Shown here one piece after another: positions 1 through 7,243 of a stretch of DNA of 64,000 nucleotides. Position 1 is the stretch's first letter. Each line of letters begins with the position of its first letter. The translations under genes were made by a program, and so were the position numbers. Source of the DNA: Tsukamurella sp. TY48 (GTDB taxonomy: Bacteria; Actinomycetota; Actinomycetes; Mycobacteriales; Mycobacteriaceae); the NCBI RefSeq assembly GCF_019656655.1, contig NZ_BPMV01000001.1, forward strand, positions 2,852,001-2,916,000, in the 5' to 3' direction. Below the pieces are notes generated by a model. The model was not told the origin of the DNA and ran no database searches. It saw nothing but the letters and a program-made list of their open reading frames with translations.

Positions 1-35
1 GAGAGCGGGTCGGCCCTCGAGGCCGGCCCGCTCTC
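1..35. terminator. Hairpin terminator of a gene upstream of the window
   Basis: Positions 1-15 and 21-35 form a 15-bp GC-rich stem with one G.T pair and a 5-nt loop. There is no strong T tract, as is common in actinobacteria. It probably ends a transcript entering from the left. Confidence 0.55.
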
Positions 36-70
36 GAGGTCTATCCGGGTCCATTCCCTAGGGGTCTGAC

Positions 71-739
71 GTGTTGCTCGCCGTGTTGAACTACGCGGGG
101 ATCGCGGTCTTCGCCGCGTCCGGCGCGCTGATCGGCGTGCGCAAGCGCCTGGACCTGTTCGGCGTGTGGACGGTGGCCGCGCTCACCGGCGTCGGCGGCG
201 GTGTGGCCCGCGACGTGCTGCTCGGCATCCACCCGCCCGCCTCCTTCCAGGGCTGGCAGAACCTCACGGTCGCCACGGTGGCGGCGGCCTTCGTCTTCGT
301 ATTCCACCCGCAGTTCGGGCGGCTGAAGAACTCCGTGCTCGTGCTCGACGCGATCGGCATGGGCGTCTTCGCCGCCACCGGCGCGCTCACCGCGCTGCAC
401 AACGACGCCAGCCCCTTCGCCGCCGCCCTCATCGGCATCACCACGGCCCTCGGCGGCGGTGTGCTGCGCGACATACTCGTCAACGAGGTGCCGCTGCTCA
501 TCCAGGAGCGCGACCTCTACGCCATCCCGGCCCTCGCCGGTGCCTTCGCCACCGTGCTCGCCTCCCACTGGGGCGCCACCGACGCCCGCTCCCTGGTCGT
601 GGGCAGCGTCCTGGCCTCGGGCTTCCGGCTGCTCGCGCTGTGGCAGGGCTGGCGGGTACCGGTCGCCCCGGAGGACGTGGCCGGACGATTCGCGCGCAGT
701 TGCCGGCGCGGTCTGCGGCTCGGCCGGCGGGACGACTGA
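71..739 (+). CDS. TRIC-type cation channel family membrane protein (UPF0126/YicG-like)
   Basis: This 222-residue protein is almost entirely hydrophobic, with about seven predicted membrane segments. It holds the internal duplication typical of UPF0126: the motif GGGVARDVL near residue 40 and GGGVLRDIL near residue 135. Prokaryotic members are trimeric intracellular cation (TRIC) channel homologues and probably conduct potassium across the inner membrane; this is family knowledge, not visible here. The start is a GTG with AGGGG six bases upstream. The C-terminal 25 residues are arginine-rich and cytoplasmic. It is followed by mprA after 69 bp and probably forms a separate transcription unit. 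Confidence 0.85.
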   Translation: MLLAVLNYAGIAVFAASGALIGVRKRLDLFGVWTVAALTGVGGGVARDVLLGIHPPASFQGWQNLTVATVAAAFVFVFHPQFGRLKNSVLVLDAIGMGVFAATGALTALHNDASPFAAALIGITTALGGGVLRDILVNEVPLLIQERDLYAIPALAGAFATVLASHWGATDARSLVVGSVLASGFRLLALWQGWRVPVAPEDVAGRFARSCRRGLRLGRRDD

Positions 740-808
740 GCCCGTTTCGCTCTCAGCGCAAGCACCCCCTAAGGGAATTCACACCCGGATTGGGTAAGAC
801 TGGTGGTT

Positions 809-1495
809 ATGCGGATTCTGGTGGTCGACGATGACCGTGCGGTGCGCGAGTCGCTGCGGCGCTCGCTGACCTTCAACGGATACCAGGTGGACACCGCCGT
901 CGACGGGCAGGACGCGTTGGATCACATCGCGAGCAACCGGCCGGACGCGCTGGTGCTCGACCTGAACATGCCCCGCCTCGACGGCCTCGAGGTGTGCCGG
1001 CGGCTGCGCAGCGCGGGCGACGATCTGCCGATCCTCGTGCTCACCGCGCGCGACGGTGTGAGCGACCGGGTCAGCGGCCTCGACGCGGGAGCGGACGACT
1101 ACCTGCCCAAGCCCTTCGCGCTGGAGGAGCTCCTGGCCCGGATGCGTGCGCTGCTCCGCCGCGCCGTGCCCGATACCGGCTCCGACAACGAGGTGCTGCG
1201 CTTCGAGGACCTCACGCTGGACCCCGCCACCCGCGAGGTGAGCCGCGGCGACCGGTCGATCAGCCTCACCCGCACCGAGTTCAGCCTGCTCGAGATGCTC
1301 ATGAGCAACCCGCGCCGGGTGCTCACCCGCAGCCGCATCCTCGAGGAGGTGTGGGGTTACGACTTCCCCACCTCGGGCAACGCGCTGGAGGTGTACGTGG
1401 GGTACCTGCGCCGCAAGACCGAGGCCGACGGTGAGCCGCGCCTGATCCACACCGTCCGGGGCGTCGGCTACGTCCTGCGCGAGACCCCGCCGTGA
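809..1495 (+). CDS. mprA: MprA, envelope-stress response regulator (OmpR/PhoB family)
   Basis: The 228-residue protein begins [16 protein letters not shown] and has an N-terminal receiver domain (phospho-acceptor Asp in [11 protein letters not shown], conserved Lys in LPKPF) and a C-terminal winged helix. It is very close in sequence to M. tuberculosis MprA, and the next genes are mprB, pepD and moaB2 as in that species. MprA is phosphorylated by MprB and controls envelope-stress genes including sigma factors and pepD. An in-frame GTG two codons upstream (803) is a possible alternative start; ATG 809 matches the family. Confidence 0.95.
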   Translation: MRILVVDDDRAVRESLRRSLTFNGYQVDTAVDGQDALDHIASNRPDALVLDLNMPRLDGLEVCRRLRSAGDDLPILVLTARDGVSDRVSGLDAGADDYLPKPFALEELLARMRALLRRAVPDTGSDNEVLRFEDLTLDPATREVSRGDRSISLTRTEFSLLEMLMSNPRRVLTRSRILEEVWGYDFPTSGNALEVYVGYLRRKTEADGEPRLIHTVRGVGYVLRETPP

Positions 1496-1514
1496 CGGCG
1501 GGACGTCCGGGGGA

Positions 1515-2999
1515 GTGACCGTGCCCCGGCAACAACGCACGGACCCGCGCGAGCGGCGGCCCATGCGTGATCCCAACCCGGTCACGCGCAATGTCAGCTT
1601 CCGCTGGCGGGTGACCCTGCTGGCCGCCGCGGTGGTGGGCGTCGCCGTGGCCGTCATGGCCGCCTCGGCCTTCTTCGTGGTGAAGCGGGCCATGTACGCC
1701 GACGTCGACGACCGGCTGCATCAGCAGATGGACTCGGTGGCGCCTGCGATGAGTACGCCCGTCACCCAGTTCACCACCGTGATGATGATGCTCATGTTCC
1801 GCCCGGACATGTCGGTGAACCGGACCATGGTGGTCTACCCCGACGGCACGCCGTACCACTCGGGTGCGGTGCCGGTGGGCGATGCCGAGCAGAAGGTGAT
1901 CGAGGGACGCGCCTCGGAATCGCTGCGCTCCGTGGGCGACGACCGGGTGATGGCGCGCCGCCTCGACAACGGCGTCACCATCCTGCTGGCCGAGGACCTG
2001 ACCCCCACGAAGAAGCTGCTCAGCGAGCTCGCCACCGTGCTCATCGTGGTGGGCGCCTGCGGGGTGGTCTTGGCCGCGGTCACGGGCACGGCCGTCGCAC
2101 GCGGCGGCCTCAGACCCGTGCAGCGGCTCACCGAGGCCGCGGAGCGGGTGGCCAAGACCGATGATCTGACACCCATCCCGGTGACCGGCCGCGACGAGTT
2201 GGCGCGGCTCACCACCAGCTTCAATACGATGCTGCAGGCCCTCGCCGACTCCCGGGACCGACAATCGAGGCTGGTGGCGGACGCGGGGCACGAGCTCCGC
2301 ACGCCGCTCACCAGCCTGCGCACCAATGTCGAGCTGCTCATCGCCGCGAACCGTCCCGGCGCGCCGCCGATCCCCGAGGAGGACGTCAAGGAGCTCACCG
2401 ACGACGTCATCGCTCAGGTCGAGGAGTTGACCACGCTGGTCGGCGATCTCGTGGACCTCGCCCGGGAGGACGCGCCCGAGGCGGTCAACGAGGAGGTCGA
2501 TCTCGACGAGGTGCTGCAGAAGGCGGTCGAGCGCGTCGAGCGGCGCCGCCCCGAGGTGACGATCGAGGTCGACAGCGCGCCCTGGCACGTCTACGGCGAT
2601 CACGGCGGGCTCAGCCGCGCGGTGATCAACGTGCTCGACAACGCCGCGAAGTTCTCGCCGGACGGTTCCACGGTGCGGGTGCGGCTCGCCGACACCGGTG
2701 TCGATCGCGCGGCGCTCACCGTCTCCGACAGTGGACCCGGCATCCCCGAGGAGGATCGCGAGCTGGTCTTCGAGCGGTTCTACCGGTCGATGGCGAGCCG
2801 GTCGATGCCCGGGTCCGGGCTCGGTCTGGCGATCGTCAAGCAGGTCGTCGAGCGGCACGGTGGCAGCGTGACCGTGGGGGCGTCGGAGTCCGGGGGCGCG
2901 GAGATCCGGCTCGAACTGCCGGGCAGTCCGGTGGCGGGCGGCCGTGCCCCGCAGGTGGTGCCGCGGGAATCGCGGTTGCCGCTCTGGCGCGGTCGGTGA
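1515..2999 (+). CDS. mprB: MprB, sensor histidine kinase
   Basis: The 494-residue kinase has a first membrane helix at about residues 30-56, an extracytoplasmic sensor region, a second helix at about 170-192, a HAMP linker, a HisKA dimerisation helix with the phospho-accepting His at about 259 in AGHELRTPL, and a HATPase domain (N box NVLDNAAKF, G1 SDSGPGIP, G2 GSGLGLAIV). It is the partner of MprA, 19 bp downstream of it. In mycobacteria its sensor region interacts with DnaK and responds to membrane and cell-wall stress. The GTG start at 1515 has GGGGGAG just upstream; ATG 1563 is the alternative. Confidence 0.95.
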   Translation: MTVPRQQRTDPRERRPMRDPNPVTRNVSFRWRVTLLAAAVVGVAVAVMAASAFFVVKRAMYADVDDRLHQQMDSVAPAMSTPVTQFTTVMMMLMFRPDMSVNRTMVVYPDGTPYHSGAVPVGDAEQKVIEGRASESLRSVGDDRVMARRLDNGVTILLAEDLTPTKKLLSELATVLIVVGACGVVLAAVTGTAVARGGLRPVQRLTEAAERVAKTDDLTPIPVTGRDELARLTTSFNTMLQALADSRDRQSRLVADAGHELRTPLTSLRTNVELLIAANRPGAPPIPEEDVKELTDDVIAQVEELTTLVGDLVDLAREDAPEAVNEEVDLDEVLQKAVERVERRRPEVTIEVDSAPWHVYGDHGGLSRAVINVLDNAAKFSPDGSTVRVRLADTGVDRAALTVSDSGPGIPEEDRELVFERFYRSMASRSMPGSGLGLAIVKQVVERHGGSVTVGASESGGAEIRLELPGSPVAGGRAPQVVPRESRLPLWRGR

Positions 3000-3013
3000 T
3001 CCGAGCCGAACCG

Positions 3014-3040
3014 TCACCTGGCTCACAGCGACTTCACAGC
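3014..3040 (+). promoter_or_regulatory. Direct repeats TCAC/TCACAGC/TCACAGC before pepD, candidate MprA box
   Basis: TCACAGC occurs at 3023-3029 and 3034-3040, an 11-bp period, preceded by TCACC at 3014. Tandem direct repeats on one helix face are typical of OmpR/PhoB-family sites, and MprA is known to control pepD in M. tuberculosis. An MtrA-type site is the alternative reading. Confidence 0.45.
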
Positions 3041-3084
3041 CTGCCCCGGCATCGTGGGTCCCAGTCGAAAAGGAGGCTCCCGCC

Positions 3085-4353
3085 ATGACCGAGGGTCCGC
3101 AGAATCCCTACCAGCCGGGGAACACTCCCGGCGGGCAGCCCGGGTATCCCGGGCAGCAGCCGGGGCAGCCGGCCGTGCCGGGGCAGCAGCCCGGCTACGC
3201 GCCGACGCAGCAGTACCCGTACGGCCCGGGCCAGCCCGGTGTCGGCCCGGTGGCGGTGGCGCCGCGTCCGGCGTCCTCGCGTCCCAGTGTGGGGGCTCTG
3301 ACCGCGATCGGCGTGGCCATCGCGCTGGTGGCCTCGTTGCTGTCGGTGACGGGCGCGTACCTGGTGTGGGGCGGCGGCGATGCGGCGAAACCCGGTTCGT
3401 CGGTGTCGAATTCCGCGCCGGCGCCGAAGGGCTCGGTCCAGGAGGTCGCGCAGACGGTGATCCCCACCGTGGTGTCGATCGACAACAAGGCGGCCACCAC
3501 CGAATCGTCCGGTTCGGGTGTGGTGATCAGTGCCGACGGCAAGATCGTGACCAACAACCATGTGATCGCCGGGACCGGCGCCGCCCTCACGGTGACCTTC
3601 TCCGACGGCTCCACGAGCAGCGCCACGGTGGTCGGTGCCGACCCCGTGACCGACCTCGCCGTGATCCAGACCAGCAAGCGCGATCTCAAGCCCATCGTCT
3701 TCGGTGACAGCGGCAAGTTGGCGGTCGGTCAGGACGTGGTGGCCGTGGGCGCGCCGTTGGGTCTGGCGGGCACCGTGACCAACGGCATCGTCTCCGCGCT
3801 CAACCGCCCGGTGGCCACTAGCGGCCGCGATTCCGACGAGGCCACTGTGGTCAACTCCGTGCAGACCGATGCCGCGATCAACCCCGGCAACTCCGGTGGC
3901 GCGCTCGTGGACATGCAGGGGCAGCTGGTGGGCGTGAACTCGGCCATCGCCTCGCTCGGCGCGTCGCGGTCCGGCGGGCAGCAGTCCGGCAGCATCGGCC
4001 TCGGCTTCGCGATCCCGTCCGAGCTGGTCAAGCGGATCACGCAGGAGCTGATCTCGACGGGCAGGGCCACGCACGCGGCGGTCGGTGTGCGGGTGCAGCA
4101 GCAGCAGACTTCGGCCGCGGAGCCGGGTGCGGTGGTCTCCGATGTCTCGCCGACGGGGGCCTTCGGCCGTGCGGGCATCCCGCAGGGCGCGCGGGTCACC
4201 AAGATCGACTCGCTCCAGATCGCCGACGGGATCGGTCTGATCGGGGCGGTGCGGTCGTACCCGCCCGGGGCTACTGTGACCATCACGTACGTGACGCAGG
4301 GGAGCGCCTCCCCGGTCACCACACAGGTGACGCTCGACAAGTTGGATCGATGA
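3085..4353 (+). CDS. pepD: PepD/HtrA-type membrane-anchored serine protease with PDZ domain
   Basis: The 422-residue protein has a Pro/Gly/Gln-rich cytoplasmic N-terminus (about 1-70), one membrane helix (about 75-95), a trypsin-like domain and a C-terminal PDZ domain. The catalytic triad is visible: His159 in TNNHVIAG, Asp190 in VTDLAV and Ser270 in NPGNSGGALVD. PepD in mycobacteria is an extracytoplasmic chaperone-protease of the MprAB/SigE stress network. ATG 3085 follows AAAAGGAGG and is preferred over the longer open frame beginning at 2944. It overlaps moaB2 by four bases (ATGA), so the two are translationally coupled. Confidence 0.93.
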   Translation: MTEGPQNPYQPGNTPGGQPGYPGQQPGQPAVPGQQPGYAPTQQYPYGPGQPGVGPVAVAPRPASSRPSVGALTAIGVAIALVASLLSVTGAYLVWGGGDAAKPGSSVSNSAPAPKGSVQEVAQTVIPTVVSIDNKAATTESSGSGVVISADGKIVTNNHVIAGTGAALTVTFSDGSTSSATVVGADPVTDLAVIQTSKRDLKPIVFGDSGKLAVGQDVVAVGAPLGLAGTVTNGIVSALNRPVATSGRDSDEATVVNSVQTDAAINPGNSGGALVDMQGQLVGVNSAIASLGASRSGGQQSGSIGLGFAIPSELVKRITQELISTGRATHAAVGVRVQQQQTSAAEPGAVVSDVSPTGAFGRAGIPQGARVTKIDSLQIADGIGLIGAVRSYPPGATVTITYVTQGSASPVTTQVTLDKLDR

Positions 4354-4979
4354 GTTCGATGACGGAGGCAGTGGAGATGACGCAGGGTAGGGGCGCCGCC
4401 GCGCCCGAGTGGCTGACGGACGACGTGCTCGATGCTCCGGCCATCGACGAGCCCACGCTCGACGGTGCCGTGACCGACGTGGTCGGTCGCGCCCTGGTCG
4501 TCGTGGTCGACGATCACGTGCAGCCGGGCGGGGTGCTCGCCGGGGCCGGGAAGACGGTGGGCACGCTCGTCACGGAGCTGCTGGAGGAGGCCGACTTCGA
4601 GGTCGACGCGGTGGTCGTGGTGCCGGCCGAGGAGGTCGCGGTGCGCAATGCGCTGAACACGGCCGTGATCGGTGGCGTCGATCTGGCGGTCACCATCGGC
4701 GGCGTCGGTGTGGGTGCCCGCGATGTGACGCCCGAGGCCACCGAGGAGATCCTCGACAAGAAGCTGCCCGGTATCTGCGAGGCGCTGCGCGCCTCGGGGC
4801 TGGCCGCGGGTGCCTCGGACGCGGGCCTGTCCCGCGGTCTGGCGGGTGTCTCCGGCAGCACCGTGGTGGTGAACCTCGCGAGTTCGCGGGCGGCGATCCG
4901 GGACGGCATGGCCACCCTGAGCCCCCTGGCGACCCATGTGATCCGGCACATCGCGGGCGGGGATGACCAAGCCCGGTAG
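4350..4979 (+). CDS. moaB2: MoaB2/MogA-like molybdopterin-binding domain protein
   Basis: The 209-residue protein has the MoCF-biosynthesis fold: RALVVVVDDHVQPGG early, the nucleotide/pterin loop TIGGVGVGARDVTPEAT, and SRGLAGVSGSTVVVNL near the end. Family members adenylylate molybdopterin or are degenerate relatives. Its place directly after pepD copies the mycobacterial order. Start ATG 4350 overlaps the pepD stop. A second ATG nine codons in (MTQGRG) is a possible shorter start. Confidence 0.88.
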   Translation: MSSMTEAVEMTQGRGAAAPEWLTDDVLDAPAIDEPTLDGAVTDVVGRALVVVVDDHVQPGGVLAGAGKTVGTLVTELLEEADFEVDAVVVVPAEEVAVRNALNTAVIGGVDLAVTIGGVGVGARDVTPEATEEILDKKLPGICEALRASGLAAGASDAGLSRGLAGVSGSTVVVNLASSRAAIRDGMATLSPLATHVIRHIAGGDDQAR

Positions 4980-5175
4980 GCCCGGCGAGGGCAAGAAGTA
5001 CTCCGCGCGCGATATCGCGCGCATCTTCGGCGATGTCCTGCCGGCGCAGACCAAGGACGATCGGCCGGACGGTGCCGCACCCGGCTCGGGTGCGGCATCG
5101 CCCGTTTCCGGGGCCGACGGTGACCCCGCGGATCGGTGGTACCGCGAGAACCGGCCGCCGCATCACGGCGGCTGA
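4963..5175 (+). CDS. Small conserved actinobacterial protein, function unknown
   Basis: The 70-residue frame starts at an ATG inside the last codons of moaB2 (17-bp overlap), which suggests translational coupling. It carries a recognisable pattern, an N-terminal SARDIARIFGDVLP helix and a C-terminal DRWYRENRPPHHGG, separated by a low-complexity Ala/Gly/Asp linker. I recall similar short proteins at the ends of operons in related actinobacteria, but no function can be assigned. No terminator is evident directly after it. Confidence 0.6.
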   Translation: MTKPGRPGEGKKYSARDIARIFGDVLPAQTKDDRPDGAAPGSGAASPVSGADGDPADRWYRENRPPHHGG

Positions 5176-5652
5176 CCCCGGCCCTTTCCGTACGCGTTTG
5201 ATCGACGTTGCGATTCCACCGGTGACATCGCTTTCGTCGCACGTCAGAACGGGTGTGAGGAAGGCCACTGTCCCGTATTTTTACCGCCAGGTTACAAGTT
5301 CGGGTTGCCTGAGTGAACTCTAAGGGGAAGGCTCGCCTTACTCAGGCGCAGGTCAGGCGCGCAAATTGTGCAAGCTTGCCCTAAGAAGTCCTGGTACATG
5401 ACTCGCTGCAAGATTCAACATTGTTACATTTCTCGTCACGAAGTCGAATTCGTGGCGGTTTCATCTATTGCGGGTGGTCGAATCCTGTGGATATGCTGCG
5501 GCGCGAACCGAGGACCTCTATCGGGCCTCGGGGAGAGCAAGTGCCCTAGGTGTGTTTAACCGCAACCCTAGGCGAGGATCGCGGCAGGGTGAGTCGCGAA
5601 CCGGTGCCCCAGACCCGGGGTGGCACGCGATGATTCCTGGTGAGGGGAACGA
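5176..5652 (+). promoter_or_regulatory. 477-bp porin control region, AT-richer than its surroundings
   Basis: There is no credible gene here. Visible elements are a nested dyad at 5307-5347 (outer arms GCCTGAGT/ACTCAGGC, inner AAGGC-TC-GCCTT); spaced GTTACA (5423) and GTCACG (5435); a perfect dyad CACGAA-N6-TTCGTG at 5437-5454; a candidate promoter TTGCGG-N18-TATGCT at 5468-5497; and CCCTAGG twice, 22 bp apart, at 5544 and 5566. If that promoter is right, the porin mRNA has a leader of about 150 nt. Confidence 0.5.
5307..5347. promoter_or_regulatory. Nested inverted repeat, possible iron (IdeR/DtxR)-type operator
   Basis: Outer 8-bp arms at 5307-5314 and 5340-5347 enclose AAGGC-TC-GCCTT at 5328-5339. 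The block AAGGGGAAGGCTCGCCTTA matches about 12 of 19 positions of a DtxR/IdeR-type box, which is suggestive only. It could also be an RNA hairpin. Confidence 0.3.
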
Positions 5653-6309
5653 ATGAGCAAGATGAGCAAGGTCGCAGGGCGCGCCGGCGCCATCGCGGTC
5701 GCGGTCGCTGCGGCGGGCGCGGTTGCGGCCGGTTCCGCCAACGCGGGTCCGCTGCCGAGTGGTGAGCGGGTTGTTCCGGCGCCGGATGGTTGGTCGGTGG
5801 TGTTGAAGTCGTCCGGTAATTCGGTGGCGATTCAGCCGTCGATGGCTACTCCGCAGTCGCGGACGGCGTGGGTTTCCACGAATGGTGCGGTCACGGTGAA
5901 GGCTCCTGCGGACGCGAAGATCGAGGGCAAGCTCGGTGTCGGTCTGGTTGTGGGGTGTCAGTTCCCGGGGCAGATCGGTGGCGGTATCGATGTTTCGGGT
6001 CCGTCGGCGTCGCTGGGGATGACTGGTCCGGGTGTCGGTCTGGGTGGTGTTGGTGCCAACCTGGGTATTCCGTTGACTCCGGGTGCGACGTCGAGTGTGA
6101 CGGGTTTCGCGCGTGGTGATCAGCCGGGTTCGATCGATTCGATCAAGTTCGCCAAGGCTGGTACGTACAACGTGGCGATCAAGGATCACAACGTCGATAT
6201 CAAGTTCTGCTCGGGTTATGCGCAGGCGCGTGTGGTGACCTGGGTGGAGATCAAGGGTGGCAATCGTATTCAGGGTTTCCTGTACGGCGCCCCCTTCTCG
6301 CTGGGCTGA
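5653..6309 (+). CDS. MspA-family porin, type A (copy A1)
   Basis: The 218-residue precursor has a signal peptide ending ANA|GP (cleavage near residue 31) and a mature beta-rich, Gly/Val-rich porin of about 187 residues, close to MspA's 184. MspA-family hallmarks are the central GxxxGVGLVVGCQ strand and the C-terminal GYAQARVVTWVEIKG strand pair ending PFSLG. MspA-type proteins form water-filled channels across the mycolate outer membrane. Two cysteines (VVGCQ, KFCSG) are conserved in all five paralogues here but absent from mature MspA. Type B follows after 70 bp, like nfpA-nfpB of Nocardia farcinica, whose products form a hetero-oligomeric channel. The mature part is identical in DNA to A2 and uses more T-ending codons than its neighbours. 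Confidence 0.9.
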   Translation: MSKMSKVAGRAGAIAVAVAAAGAVAAGSANAGPLPSGERVVPAPDGWSVVLKSSGNSVAIQPSMATPQSRTAWVSTNGAVTVKAPADAKIEGKLGVGLVVGCQFPGQIGGGIDVSGPSASLGMTGPGVGLGGVGANLGIPLTPGATSSVTGFARGDQPGSIDSIKFAKAGTYNVAIKDHNVDIKFCSGYAQARVVTWVEIKGGNRIQGFLYGAPFSLG

Positions 6310-6379
6310 TCGCGCACTCGCGCTGACCTGATCGACTCTCTTGCTCGCCCTGTGGGGCGGCATTCTCCGAAGGATGGAT

Positions 6380-7090
6380 ATGAAGAAGATCGCGATCCGC
6401 GGTGCCGCTGTGGCGGCCGCCGCGGGCGTGGCGCTGGGTGCCCTCTCCACGGGTGCAGCCAACGCCGATACGTTTATCCCGCTTGGCGTTTCGACCACCA
6501 CGCAGAAGGTGGGCGATGCCAACATCACCGTGACCGTCAAGGATCACTCGGCGCGTCTGTCGCCGGGCATGGTCGCCCTGCCCACCACCCGCAACGCGTG
6601 GGTGTCGGGCAATGTGTCCGCGAAGATCGACGGCAAGGGTGCGAGTGGCGGCTCGATCGCAGCCGGGTACGCCGTGGGTTGCCAGGTCGACGTGGGCGCT
6701 GCTCAGGTCAACCTCGGTGCCAAGGCGGGGATCAACGACAAGAACGGCAATGTCGTCGACAGCACCGGCTACGTCGGTGCGCCTTCGGTGTCGGGTTCGA
6801 CCGGTGGCAGCCTGAAGCTCGCTGCCGGCAGCATCGGTACGCAGATGCTGACCTACGACCGCGCCACCTGGCCCTCCCCGGGCGACGAGGTCTCGCCCGA
6901 CTGGGCGGAGCCGAGCACCGGGTTCAAGTTCACCGGCGCGAACGGGTCGCTGAGCTTCCAGGATCAGACCATCGGTGTGGACGGCTGTGCCGGTTACGCT
7001 CAGGCGAAGTTCTTCGCCAAGGTCAAGGCCAAGGTGGGGAACACCGAGGGCTACGTGATCCTCTGGGGCAAGCCCTTCACGCTCGGCTGA
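6380..7090 (+). CDS. MspA-family porin, type B (copy B1)
   Basis: The 236-residue precursor has a signal peptide cut near ANA|DT (residue 29) and a mature porin of about 207 residues. It shares the AGYAVGCQVDVG and VDGCAGYAQAKFF blocks with the other type B copies, and the two-cysteine pattern with type A. Start ATG 6380 has AAGGA five bases upstream; ATG 6374 is an alternative two codons earlier. A1 and B1 are probably co-transcribed, and a stem-loop follows at 7104. By analogy with two-subunit MspA-type channels, A and B may assemble together; that is inference. Confidence 0.9.
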   Translation: MKKIAIRGAAVAAAAGVALGALSTGAANADTFIPLGVSTTTQKVGDANITVTVKDHSARLSPGMVALPTTRNAWVSGNVSAKIDGKGASGGSIAAGYAVGCQVDVGAAQVNLGAKAGINDKNGNVVDSTGYVGAPSVSGSTGGSLKLAAGSIGTQMLTYDRATWPSPGDEVSPDWAEPSTGFKFTGANGSLSFQDQTIGVDGCAGYAQAKFFAKVKAKVGNTEGYVILWGKPFTLG

Positions 7091-7103
7091 TTCACTGATC
7101 TGA

Positions 7104-7141
7104 CCGTGGTGGCGGTGTCCAATGGGCACCGCCACCCACGG
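7104..7141 (+). terminator. Stem-loop after porin B1
   Basis: TGGCGGTG and CACCGCCA form the core, extended by GTG/CAC pairs with one bulge. The loop is about 9 nt and there is no T tract. It probably ends the A1-B1 transcript. Confidence 0.5.
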
Positions 7142-7243
7142 ATTTGCAATACCATCTCCTGATGGCCGGGCCTGGCGTCCACCGGCTGTTTGCGCGACTT
7201 CAGCGGCGCTGCATTCGCATTCGACCCTGTGAGGGAACCTGAA

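Noticed and set aside
1323-3086. Long minus-strand frame opposite mprB
   Set aside because: Shadow frame of a high-GC gene; mprB has complete kinase motifs on the plus strand.
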